From the NCBI GenBank assembly GCA_050694015.1, contig JBOGWY010000012.1, positions 1 through 13,229 on the forward strand: a stretch of DNA of 13,229 nt. The letters are read 5' to 3'. The stretch's first letter is position 1. Each line of letters opens with the position of its first letter. This DNA comes from JBOGWY01 sp050694015 (GTDB lineage: Bacteria > Actinomycetota > CADDZG01 > WHSQ01). The notes below the pieces were generated by a model. It did no database searches. It had not been told where the DNA came from and saw nothing but the letters and a program-made list of their open reading frames with translations. Of this stretch, positions 7,019 through 12,956 are shown in pieces. The position numbers and the translations under genes are program-made.

Positions 7019-8073
7019 CTCTCCGGGAGACACAAGGCCCTCCCGGCCCGCCGTGGGATCGGGAGCTCGCCGGACGCGTCGACAAGCTTGTCGTTGAATC
7101 CGAGATCCTCGCCGGCAACCCGCTCGGCGACCCGACGGTGCGACCGCTCTACGTCTACGTGCCGCCCGGTGTCGAGGACGCGAGCGATGCACGCCATCCG
7201 TCGATCTACATGATCCAGGGGTTCACCGGCCAGGTCGATATGTGGTTCAACCGCAGCTTCCTCGAGCCGCACATGATCGAGCGGCTCGACCTTCTGTTCG
7301 CCGACGACTCGGTGCCGCGGGCGATCGTGGTGTTCGTCGACGCGTGGACGTCTTACGGCGGGTCCCAGTTCATCAACTCGGCCGGGACCGGTCGCTACCT
7401 CGATTACCTGTGCGATGAGGTCGTGCCCTTCATCGACGAGCGCTATCCGACGATCCCCGACGCGGCGCATCGTGGGATCACCGGGAAGTCGAGTGGCGGT
7501 TACGGCGCGATGGTCGTTCCGATGCTTCGCTCCGACGTCTTCAACGGCCTTGCCAGTCACGCGGGCGACGCGTTGTTCGAGGTCTCCTACGCGCCCGAGT
7601 TCCGTGAGATAGCGCGCGACCTGCGCGATCACTTCGAAGGCTCCTACGACGTGTTCTGGGAGAAGTGGAACGAGGCTGAGTCGGTCACGTTGATGGAGAA
7701 GTACTTCGGCATCTTCGAGACCTACGGTTACGCGGCCTGCTACACGCCGGACGAGTCCGATCCGGGGAAAGCGATCCTCCCGTTCGAGCTCGACACGGGA
7801 CGACTGATCGACGATGTCTGGGCGAAGTGGCTCGAGTGGGATCCGGTGCGGATGGCGTCCAAGCACGCCGACGACCTCGCGAAGATGAAGCTGATCTACC
7901 TCGACGCGGGGAACATGGACGAGTACTTCCTCGACCTGGGGGCCGCGGCGTTCGCCAAGGAGCTCGACGCCCACGGCCTCGACTACACGCTCGAGTTCTA
8001 TCCGACGAAGCACGGCGGGATCCAGTTCCGCTATCCGAAAGCCATCCGAGCACTGGCGGAGGCTCTCGCTTAG
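7015..8073 (+). CDS. Alpha/beta-hydrolase, putative esterase family (Esterase D/Fes/antigen-85-like fold)
   Basis: A 352-residue cytoplasmic hydrolase with no signal peptide. The order of motifs fits the putative-esterase (PF00756-type) fold: strand RPLYVYVPPG (43-52), oxyanion region IYMIQGFTGQ (64-73), VFVDAWTSYGGSQFINS (106-122), and the long run YLDYLCDEVVPFIDERYP before the nucleophile elbow GKSSGG (157-162, Ser159 as likely nucleophile). The candidate acid is Asp297 or Asp302 in YLDAGNMDEY, and the likely base is His333 in KHGG. A Trp/Tyr-rich stretch at about 185-270 lies between the elbow and the acid and may form a lid. The gene overlaps sucD by four bases, so it is expressed with sucCD. 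Its substrate is unknown; this placement does not by itself imply a CoA-thioester substrate. The family call is good, the specific function open. Confidence 0.85.
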   Translation: MTLRETQGPPGPPWDRELAGRVDKLVVESEILAGNPLGDPTVRPLYVYVPPGVEDASDARHPSIYMIQGFTGQVDMWFNRSFLEPHMIERLDLLFADDSVPRAIVVFVDAWTSYGGSQFINSAGTGRYLDYLCDEVVPFIDERYPTIPDAAHRGITGKSSGGYGAMVVPMLRSDVFNGLASHAGDALFEVSYAPEFREIARDLRDHFEGSYDVFWEKWNEAESVTLMEKYFGIFETYGYAACYTPDESDPGKAILPFELDTGRLIDDVWAKWLEWDPVRMASKHADDLAKMKLIYLDAGNMDEYFLDLGAAAFAKELDAHGLDYTLEFYPTKHGGIQFRYPKAIRALAEALA

Positions 8074-8076
8074 GGT
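8071..8076 (+). promoter_or_regulatory. Candidate -10 element (TAGGGT) for leaderless purN mRNA
   Basis: TAGGGT begins on the stop codon of the esterase gene and is followed by exactly six bases (CGCGCC) and then the purN ATG at 8083. That spacing would place transcription start at or beside the A of ATG. No Shine-Dalgarno sequence precedes purN, in keeping with a leaderless message. No clear -35 is seen. The same arrangement occurs before purH. Confidence 0.5.
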
Positions 8077-8082
8077 CGCGCC

Positions 8083-8691
8083 ATGGCCGGACGGATCGTC
8101 GTGCTCATCTCGGGCTCCGGCTCGAACATGGAGGCCCTCGCAGAGGCGTGCGAGAGGCGTGAGGTCCCCGGAGACATCGTCGCCGTCGTGGCGGACCGCG
8201 ACTGCCCCGGTCTCGCACGGGCCGGACGACGAGGCATCGAGACGCACGTCGTGGATTTCAAGGCGTACCCATCACGCGAGGAGTGGAGCGAGGCTCTCCG
8301 TGACGTGGTCATGAAGTTCGACCCGGACATAGTGATCCACGCCGGCTTCATGCGCATCATCTCGCCCGTCTACGTCGACGCGTTCCCCGGCAAGCTCATC
8401 AACCTTCACCCATCGTTGCTGCCTGCGTTCCCCGGCGCGCACGGGGTCCACGACGCGCTGGCTCACGGCGCGAAGGTCACGGGATCGACGATCCACTTCA
8501 TCGATTACGAGGTGGACCACGGACCGATCATCCTCCAGGAAGCGGTTCGGATCGAACAGAACGACACCGAAGAGTCGCTGCACGAGCGCATCAAGGCGGT
8601 CGAGCACCGTCTTCTTCCCCAGGCCTGCCGTCTCGTTCTAGATGGCAAGGTTCGCATCGAGGAAGGACGGGTCGTCGTCGATCAAAGCTAG
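8083..8691 (+). CDS. purN: Phosphoribosylglycinamide formyltransferase (GAR transformylase)
   Basis: Transfers the formyl group of 10-formyl-THF to glycinamide ribonucleotide, step three of de novo purine synthesis. The 202 residues are of standard length. IVVLISGSGSNMEAL (5-19) is the phosphate-binding start of the formyltransferase fold. HAGFMRIIS (86-94) and NLHPSLLPAFPGAHG (107-121) follow. The catalytic triad of the E. coli enzyme (Asn106, His108, Asp144) is present as Asn107, His109 and Asp145 in VDHGPIILQ. The ATG at 8083 is nine bases after the preceding stop and has no Shine-Dalgarno sequence, so translation is probably leaderless or, less likely, by readthrough from the sucCD operon. 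purH follows after 48 bases. Confidence 0.97.
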   Translation: MAGRIVVLISGSGSNMEALAEACERREVPGDIVAVVADRDCPGLARAGRRGIETHVVDFKAYPSREEWSEALRDVVMKFDPDIVIHAGFMRIISPVYVDAFPGKLINLHPSLLPAFPGAHGVHDALAHGAKVTGSTIHFIDYEVDHGPIILQEAVRIEQNDTEESLHERIKAVEHRLLPQACRLVLDGKVRIEEGRVVVDQS

Positions 8692-8727
8692 AGGTCGCGA
8701 AACTCCGCGCCCTTCCGGACTCCGAAC

Positions 8728-8733
8728 TACTAT
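8728..8733 (+). promoter_or_regulatory. Candidate -10 element (TACTAT) for leaderless purH mRNA
   Basis: TACTAT is followed by six bases (GCCGCG) and the purH ATG at 8740, the same spacing as at purN. It sits in the 48-base gap after purN. No Shine-Dalgarno sequence and no convincing -35 are visible. It suggests purH can be transcribed independently of purN, with transcription starting at the initiation codon. Confidence 0.55.
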
Positions 8734-8739
8734 GCCGCG

Positions 8740-10260
8740 ATGAATACACGACGCGCGCTGCTTAGCGTTTCGAACAAGTCGGGCATCGTCGAACTCGCTC
8801 GCGGGCTCAGCGAGTTGGGTTTCGAGATCGTCTCGTCCGGTGGGACCGCGTCGGAGATCGCGGCTGCAGGTATCGATGTCAAGAAGGTGAGTGATGTCAC
8901 CGGTGCTCCCGAGATCCTCGGGGGCCGCGTGAAGACGTTGCACCCGAAGATCCACGGCGGCATCCTCGCCGACCGTCGCAAGCAGGAACACGTCGACGAG
9001 CTCGACGCGCAAGGCATCACACCGATCGATCTCGTCGTGTGCAACCTGTATCCGTTCGAACGGACCGTGGCCCATCCATCCGTGAACGAAGACGATGCGA
9101 TCGAACAGATCGATATCGGCGGACCGGCGATGGTCCGGGCCGCGGCGAAGAACTTCCAGTCGGTGGCGATCGTGGTGTCGCCGGACCGCTACGACGAGAT
9201 CCTGCAGGAGCTCCGGGAGGCGGGGGAGATCTCGCTCGAGACCCGCCGGGCCCTCGCCCTGGAGGCCTTCCAGCACACCGCCGCCTACGACGTTGCGATC
9301 TCCACGTACCTGGCCGAGGAGCAGGGTTTCCCGAAGCGGCTCCTGCTGAGCGCGGAGAAGGTGATGGACCTCCGCTACGGGGAAAACCCCCACCAGTTGG
9401 CCGCCTTCTACCGGAGCGCGGGACAGGACGGGGGCCTACCCGCGGCCGAGCAGCTCCACGGTAAAGAACTCTCGTACAACAACATCCTCGACACCGACGC
9501 GGCGTGGAAGCTCGTTACCGATCTCGAGGGGGCGGCCGCCGCGATCATCAAGCACTCGAACCCGTGCGGGGTCGCCGAGGCCGGCTCGTTGGTCGAGGCG
9601 TACTCGCTCGCGCTGGAATGCGATCGCACGTCGGCCTTCGGGGGCATCGTCGCGTTGAGCCGGGACTGCGATCGCGAAACTGCCGAAGCGATCTCGGAGA
9701 TCTTCACCGAGGTTGTCATCGCGCCGGGCTTCGACGACGACGCCCTTGAGGTCCTCCAGCGCAAGAAGAACCTGCGCATCCTTCGCGCTGTTCCCGGGAT
9801 ACCTGTGGAACCCGAGGTGCGCCGCGTTGCCGGCGGTCTGCTGCTCCAATCGCCGGATCCGCCGGACGCCGCAGAGGACGCCAAGGTCGTCACGAAGGCC
9901 GAGCCGACCGATCAACAGTGGGAGGACCTCCGGTTCGCGTGGGTCGTCGCCAAGCACGTGAAATCGAACGCGATCGTGCTCGCGAAGGATCGCGTCGCGG
10001 TCGGTGTGGGGGCCGGGCAGATGAGCCGCGTCGAGTCGAGCGAGCTTGCGGCCCGCCGTGCGGGTGATCGGGCCAAGGGCACGGCGTGTGCATCCGACGC
10101 ACTGTTCCCGTTCCGCGACGGGCTCGACGCCGCCGTTGCGGCCGGTGCGGTCGCGATCATCCAGCCGGGCGGTTCCGTCCGCGACGACGAGGTCATCGCC
10201 GCCGCAGACGAACACGGCGTCCCGATGGTCTTCACCGGTCGCCGCCACTTCCGCCACTGA
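8740..10260 (+). CDS. purH: Bifunctional AICAR transformylase / IMP cyclohydrolase
   Basis: Catalyses the last two steps of de novo IMP synthesis: formylation of AICAR with 10-formyl-THF, then ring closure. The protein is 506 residues. The N-terminal MGS-like IMP cyclohydrolase domain (about 1-150) shows ALLSVSNKSGIVELA, SSGGTASEI, GGRVKTLHPKIHGGILADR and NLYPFE. The C-terminal transformylase domain (about 200-506) shows DLRYGENPHQLAAFY, LSYNNILDTDAAW, the catalytic pair Lys271-His272 in IKHSNPCG (human Lys266-His267), TSAFGGIVA, KHVKSNAIVLA and SDALFPFRDG. Both domains look complete and intact. The start lacks a Shine-Dalgarno sequence but has a well-placed -10 hexamer (see 8728). The gene ends convergently with the exporter gene. 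Confidence 0.98.
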   Translation: MNTRRALLSVSNKSGIVELARGLSELGFEIVSSGGTASEIAAAGIDVKKVSDVTGAPEILGGRVKTLHPKIHGGILADRRKQEHVDELDAQGITPIDLVVCNLYPFERTVAHPSVNEDDAIEQIDIGGPAMVRAAAKNFQSVAIVVSPDRYDEILQELREAGEISLETRRALALEAFQHTAAYDVAISTYLAEEQGFPKRLLLSAEKVMDLRYGENPHQLAAFYRSAGQDGGLPAAEQLHGKELSYNNILDTDAAWKLVTDLEGAAAAIIKHSNPCGVAEAGSLVEAYSLALECDRTSAFGGIVALSRDCDRETAEAISEIFTEVVIAPGFDDDALEVLQRKKNLRILRAVPGIPVEPEVRRVAGGLLLQSPDPPDAAEDAKVVTKAEPTDQQWEDLRFAWVVAKHVKSNAIVLAKDRVAVGVGAGQMSRVESSELAARRAGDRAKGTACASDALFPFRDGLDAAVAAGAVAIIQPGGSVRDDEVIAAADEHGVPMVFTGRRHFRH

Positions 10261-10284
10261 ACTTTGCGTCGGCGGGGTGCACGC

Positions 10285-10299
10285 CCGTCAGACGGTTTT
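10285..10299 (+). terminator. Weak terminator-like hairpin between purH and the convergent exporter gene
   Basis: In the 68-base convergent gap, CCGT (10285-10288) and ACGG (10292-10295) can form a four-pair stem with a three-base loop, followed directly by TTTT (10296-10299). A longer alternative pairs CGCCC (10282-10286) with GGGCG (10300-10304). The stem is short and the T-run brief, so this is a weak candidate for ending the purH message. Confidence 0.25.
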
Positions 10300-10328
10300 G
10301 GGCGGGCGGGTTGGCACGTTTGCGTTAG

Positions 10329-11708
10329 TCATCGCGATGCGCGTTCTGACACGCGCGGTTCGAGTTCTAGCGCTCCATTCCTCTCCGTATCACGCACCCC
10401 GCGCACGAACAGGAACGCGATCGTCGCGGCGCCGCCGAACACACCGGACAGCACGAACGTCGCCTCGAGTCCGATCCATGAAGCCATCGGTCCGGCCAGC
10501 GCGAACGACACCGGCAACAAAGCCGTCGACACCATCCAGTCGAGGCTCACGACGCGACCGAGCAACCGGCGCGGCACCAACCGGTGCAGGAGCGTGCCCC
10601 ACACGACGATGCCGGCCGTGAACCCACCGAAGGCGAAGAACTCGATGACCGCGGCGTGCCACACTTCGGTGAGGAACGCGTAGGGCACCATGAGGACGAA
10701 GCCAAGGGCCCACATCAGATACATGAAGGTGATGTGCCGTTTCGGCAGCCCGATCTGGCTCATCACGACGGCCGCCACGACGGCACCGACACCCCCGGCC
10801 CCGAAAACAAACCCGAGATCGGCGGAGTCTCCCCCGAGGTTGTTCTTCACGAGGTAAGGCACCAGCACCTCGAACGGACCGAGGACGAACAGGATCGACA
10901 GGCTCGCCGATGCCAGGGTCGCCCACAGCCACGGCTGCGACCGGGCGAACGCGGCGCCTTCCCGGATCTCGGCCAGCACCGATTCCTTGGCTTCCGATCT
11001 GTCGATCGGGCGCGGACGCATCATCGAGAGCATCGCGGCGGACACGACGAACGTGCCCGCGTCGAACAGCAGCGCCGTCCCCGCACCGGTGATGCCTCCA
11101 CCGAAGTACGCGATCACGAGGCCACCCAGGGCGGGGCCCGCCAGCCGCTCCGTGACGTTGCGGACGAAGTTGTCGAGCGAGTTCGCCTCGACCAAGAGGT
11201 CCTTCGGCACGACATCCGGAACGATGGCGCCGAAGGCCGGGTTGAAGGTCGCCTGGCCGATGCCGTAGATCGCCGCGAGCGCGATCAGGTGCCACAATCG
11301 CACCACACCCGTCACGGCGAGGACGCCCATCGTCACGATGGCCACACCTCGGATCACGTCCCCGGCGATCATGACTTTCCTGCGTTCGAAGCGGTCGCTC
11401 AGCACGCCGCCGAACAGCAGGAAGATCACCATCGGCAGGCTCCAGGCGAACGACACCATCGAGAACGCGGTCGGCACGTTCGACAGCTCGTAGCTGAGCC
11501 ACGCGATCGCGACGAGGTAAAAGCCGTCTCCGAGGAACGAGACGGTCATCCCGGTCCACAGGAAGCGGAAGTCGCGGATCCCCAGCGGCCGTAGCAGGCC
11601 GAGTCGCGTACGCGGCTGTACCTCGTCGCCGTGGGGAGGCGCGTGGGCCGTACCGGACGGTACCGGTTCCGGGGTCGTATCGATCTCGTGTTCGGTCAGG
11701 TGACTCAT
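10329..11708 (-). CDS. MFS efflux transporter, DHA3-like (12 transmembrane helices)
   Basis: A 459-residue inner-membrane exporter of the major facilitator superfamily, probably a proton antiporter. I place the start at ATG 11708, seven bases after GGAG (minus strand); an upstream in-frame extension lacks support. The first 45 residues are a hydrophilic cytoplasmic tail (MSHLTEHEIDTTPEP). Twelve hydrophobic segments can be counted. GGVLSDRFERRKVMIAGD after helix 2 is the MFS motif A. The central IVPDVVPKDLLVEANSLDNF then ERLAGPALGG is typical of the DHA3/MFS_3 group (EntS-, MefA- and tetracycline-type exporters). The substrate (drug, siderophore or metabolite) cannot be assigned. No regulator gene is adjacent. 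A possible short leader ORF lies 95 bases upstream. It is convergent with purH and divergent from folD. Confidence 0.92.
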   Translation of the reverse strand: MSHLTEHEIDTTPEPVPSGTAHAPPHGDEVQPRTRLGLLRPLGIRDFRFLWTGMTVSFLGDGFYLVAIAWLSYELSNVPTAFSMVSFAWSLPMVIFLLFGGVLSDRFERRKVMIAGDVIRGVAIVTMGVLAVTGVVRLWHLIALAAIYGIGQATFNPAFGAIVPDVVPKDLLVEANSLDNFVRNVTERLAGPALGGLVIAYFGGGITGAGTALLFDAGTFVVSAAMLSMMRPRPIDRSEAKESVLAEIREGAAFARSQPWLWATLASASLSILFVLGPFEVLVPYLVKNNLGGDSADLGFVFGAGGVGAVVAAVVMSQIGLPKRHITFMYLMWALGFVLMVPYAFLTEVWHAAVIEFFAFGGFTAGIVVWGTLLHRLVPRRLLGRVVSLDWMVSTALLPVSFALAGPMASWIGLEATFVLSGVFGGAATIAFLFVRGVRDTERNGALELEPRVSERASR

Positions 11709-11783
11709 GCGTGTTCTCCAACAAAGCTCGTAGGGGGTTGTAGTCCCGCTCGCGACGAAGCGGACGGGTCGGACCAACCGGGG

Positions 11784-11812
11784 GAGCCGAGGGCTCGAGC
11801 GAGCTAAGGCTC
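11784..11812 (-). promoter_or_regulatory. Nested stem-loop in the 5' region of the exporter gene
   Basis: Read on the minus strand, GAGCC and GGCTC (11812-11808 and 11788-11784) can pair as an outer stem around an inner GCTC/GAGC stem. The structure covers the stop codon of the putative 27-codon ORF. It has no T-run, so it is not a standard intrinsic terminator. An eight-base direct repeat, GCTCGTAG on plus, occurs at 11809-11816 and again at 11726-11733 near the exporter start. Function is unknown. Confidence 0.25.
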
Positions 11813-11887
11813 GTAGACGAAACGCCCCGGCACGCCCACGGTGGTGGGCGACGGCTGGATGCCTAGGAAGTAACCGGGTCGCTTCAT
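11804..11887 (-). CDS. Possible 27-codon leader ORF upstream of the exporter gene
   Basis: On the minus strand ATG 11887 opens a 27-codon frame beginning MKRPGYFLGIQPSPTT and ending FVYEP, with TAG at 11806-11804. There is no Shine-Dalgarno sequence. A TATCTT hexamer (11902-11897) lies nine bases before the ATG, with TTCCCT 17 bases further upstream, so a nearly leaderless transcript is conceivable. A perfect seven-pair hairpin (11833-11850) is inside the frame and another structure covers the stop. It is in the right place and orientation to be an attenuation leader peptide for the exporter gene 95 bases downstream. The evidence is positional only; a frame this short occurs easily by chance. 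Confidence 0.25.
   Translation of the reverse strand: MKRPGYFLGIQPSPTTVGVPGRFVYEP
11833..11850. repeat. Perfect 7-bp inverted repeat with 4-base loop
   Basis: CGCCCAC (11833-11839) and GTGGGCG (11844-11850) flank GGTG. It can form a stable RNA hairpin on either strand or serve as a DNA dyad. It lies inside the putative short leader ORF in the 264-base gap between the exporter and folD genes. No T-run follows on either side. Confidence 0.45.
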
Positions 11888-11937
11888 GATCCGAAGAAGA
11901 TAGCAGGACGATACGAGCAAGGGAACCGTGCGCGCGC

Positions 11938-11943
11938 TACGTT
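11938..11943 (+). promoter_or_regulatory. Candidate -10 element (TACGTT) for folD
   Basis: TACGTT fits the TANNNT pattern seen before purN and purH. It would start transcription near 11950, giving a short 5' leader of about 23 bases to ATG 11973 or 35 bases to GTG 11985. A -35 match is poor. This is a pattern-based guess. Confidence 0.3.
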
Positions 11944-11972
11944 GGATGTAAGACACGTTCGTTTCGCGAGAA

Positions 11973-12851
11973 ATGGGGGAGTTCGTGACGGCCCAGATCA
12001 TCGACGGTAAGAAGATCGCTGCCGACGTCAGAGGCGAGGTCGCTCGCGAGGCGAAAGTGCTCGCCGACCGGGAGATAACGCCGGGGCTGGCGACCGTTCT
12101 CGTCGGTGACGACCCTGCCTCCGCGGTCTACGTCCGCAACAAGCAGAAGGCCTGCGCCGAGGTCGGCATCGCGGTGTGGGATCATCCACTCCCGGCCAGC
12201 ACGCCCCAAGCCGACCTCCTGGCGTTGCTCGACGACCTCAACTCGGACGACCGGGTCAGCGGCATCCTCGTCCAGCTCCCGCTGCCCGAGCACATCGACG
12301 AAGAAGCCATCCTCGACGCCGTCGACCCGGACAAGGACGCGGACGGCTTCCATCCGAAGAACCTCGGCCGGCTCCTGGTGGGCGCGCCACTCACCCGGCC
12401 CGCCACGCCCTACGGCATCCAGCAGCTGTTGATCCGCTCGAATATCGAGACTGCGGGGGCCGAGGTAGTCATCGTCGGACGCTCGAACATCGTTGGGAAG
12501 CCCCTAGCAGCGCTGTTGATGCAGAAGGGGCCGGGAGCGAACGCGACCGTGACCGTGTGCCACACGGGGACACGAGATCTCGCCGCTCACACCCGCCGAG
12601 CAGACATCCTGGTCGCGGCGATCGGACAGGCGCATGCCATCACCGCGCCGATGATCAAGGAGGGTGCGACGGTCATCGATGTGGGTGTCAACCGCACCGA
12701 TGACGGGCTCGTCGGCGACGTGGACTTCGAAGCCGCCAAAGAGGTCGCCGGCGCGATCACGCCCGTACCCGGCGGCGTGGGACCGATGACCATCGCGATG
12801 CTCCTGAGCAACACAGTGACCCTCGCAAAAAGGGCACATCGCATCGATTAG
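11973..12851 (+). CDS. folD: Bifunctional methylenetetrahydrofolate dehydrogenase / methenyltetrahydrofolate cyclohydrolase
   Basis: Interconverts 5,10-methylene-, methenyl- and 10-formyl-THF using NADP, supplying 10-formyl-THF to PurN and PurH encoded nearby. The 292 residues include YVRNK (53-57, with Lys57 as catalytic lysine), GILVQLPLPEHID (97-109, Gln101), DADGFHPKN (122-130), the NADP-binding VIVGRSNIVGKPLA (166-179), VTVCHTGT and VPGGVGPMTIAMLLSNT (265-281). The usual PCTP motif reads PATP (143-146); the cysteine is not catalytic in known enzymes. The start is uncertain: ATG 11973 has little Shine-Dalgarno support, while GTG 11985 (MTAQIIDGKKIA) gives the more typical family N-terminus and has GGGGGAG upstream, though only three bases away. 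The gene is transcribed away from the exporter gene. Confidence 0.96.
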   Translation: MGEFVTAQIIDGKKIAADVRGEVAREAKVLADREITPGLATVLVGDDPASAVYVRNKQKACAEVGIAVWDHPLPASTPQADLLALLDDLNSDDRVSGILVQLPLPEHIDEEAILDAVDPDKDADGFHPKNLGRLLVGAPLTRPATPYGIQQLLIRSNIETAGAEVVIVGRSNIVGKPLAALLMQKGPGANATVTVCHTGTRDLAAHTRRADILVAAIGQAHAITAPMIKEGATVIDVGVNRTDDGLVGDVDFEAAKEVAGAITPVPGGVGPMTIAMLLSNTVTLAKRAHRID

Positions 12852-12854
12852 CGC

Positions 12855-12883
12855 GCGCGAACGCGATAGATCTCGCGTCGCGC
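12855..12883 (+). terminator. Strong GC stem-loop just after folD (terminator-like, no T-run)
   Basis: Four bases after the folD stop, GCGCG (12855-12859) pairs with CGCGC (12879-12883). Inside, ACGCGA (12861-12866) pairs with TCGCGT (12873-12878) around a six-base loop, with one bulged A at 12860. Eleven pairs in total make a stable hairpin, but no T-run follows. It could be a factor-assisted terminator, an mRNA-stabilising 3' end, or an operator for the downstream gene. Confidence 0.4.
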
Positions 12884-12896
12884 AATCCGGCTCCAT

Positions 12897-12950
12897 CTCC
12901 TTCGTCGAAGTGTGCGCGAAGAGCAAGTCGCTCTTCGTGTGACGAAGGAG
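12897..12950 (+). promoter_or_regulatory. Long stem-loop that sequesters the ribosome binding site of the DUF4331 gene
   Basis: CTCCTTCGTC (12897-12906) is a perfect complement of GACGAAGGAG (12941-12950). Within it, 12914-12924 pairs with 12930-12940 (core GAAGAGC/GCTCTTC, with two G-U pairs at the base) around a five-base loop. A seven-base bulge (12907-12913) separates the stems. The perfect Shine-Dalgarno AGGAGG (12946-12951), five bases before ATG 12957, lies almost wholly in the 3' arm, so the folded mRNA would hide it. This is what an RNA thermometer, riboswitch expression platform or trans-acting regulator target would look like. The pairing is seen directly; the regulatory role is inferred. 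No promoter for the leader was recognised. Confidence 0.7.
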
Positions 12951-12956
12951 GAGTCG

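Noticed and set aside
4974..8247. Several long open frames on the minus strand opposite sucC, sucD, the esterase gene and purN (up to about 455 codons)
   Set aside because: They lie antisense to securely identified genes, are rich in Arg/Asp/Val as expected from mirrored high-GC codons, and show no recognisable motifs. They are composition artefacts.
10390..11724. A 444-codon frame overlapping the exporter gene in another minus-strand frame
   Set aside because: The exporter frame has 12 membrane segments and MFS motif A; the alternative is an Arg-rich low-complexity translation with no motifs.
11709..11777. N-terminal extension of the exporter by 23 residues
   Set aside because: ATG 11708 has GGAG at good spacing and the extension shows no conserved features.
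12859..12879. ECF-sigma-like promoter (GAAC ... CGTC) before the DUF4331 gene
   Set aside because: Only 13 bases lie between the two elements, too short for the usual ECF spacing, and both elements fall in the arms of a hairpin that explains the symmetry.
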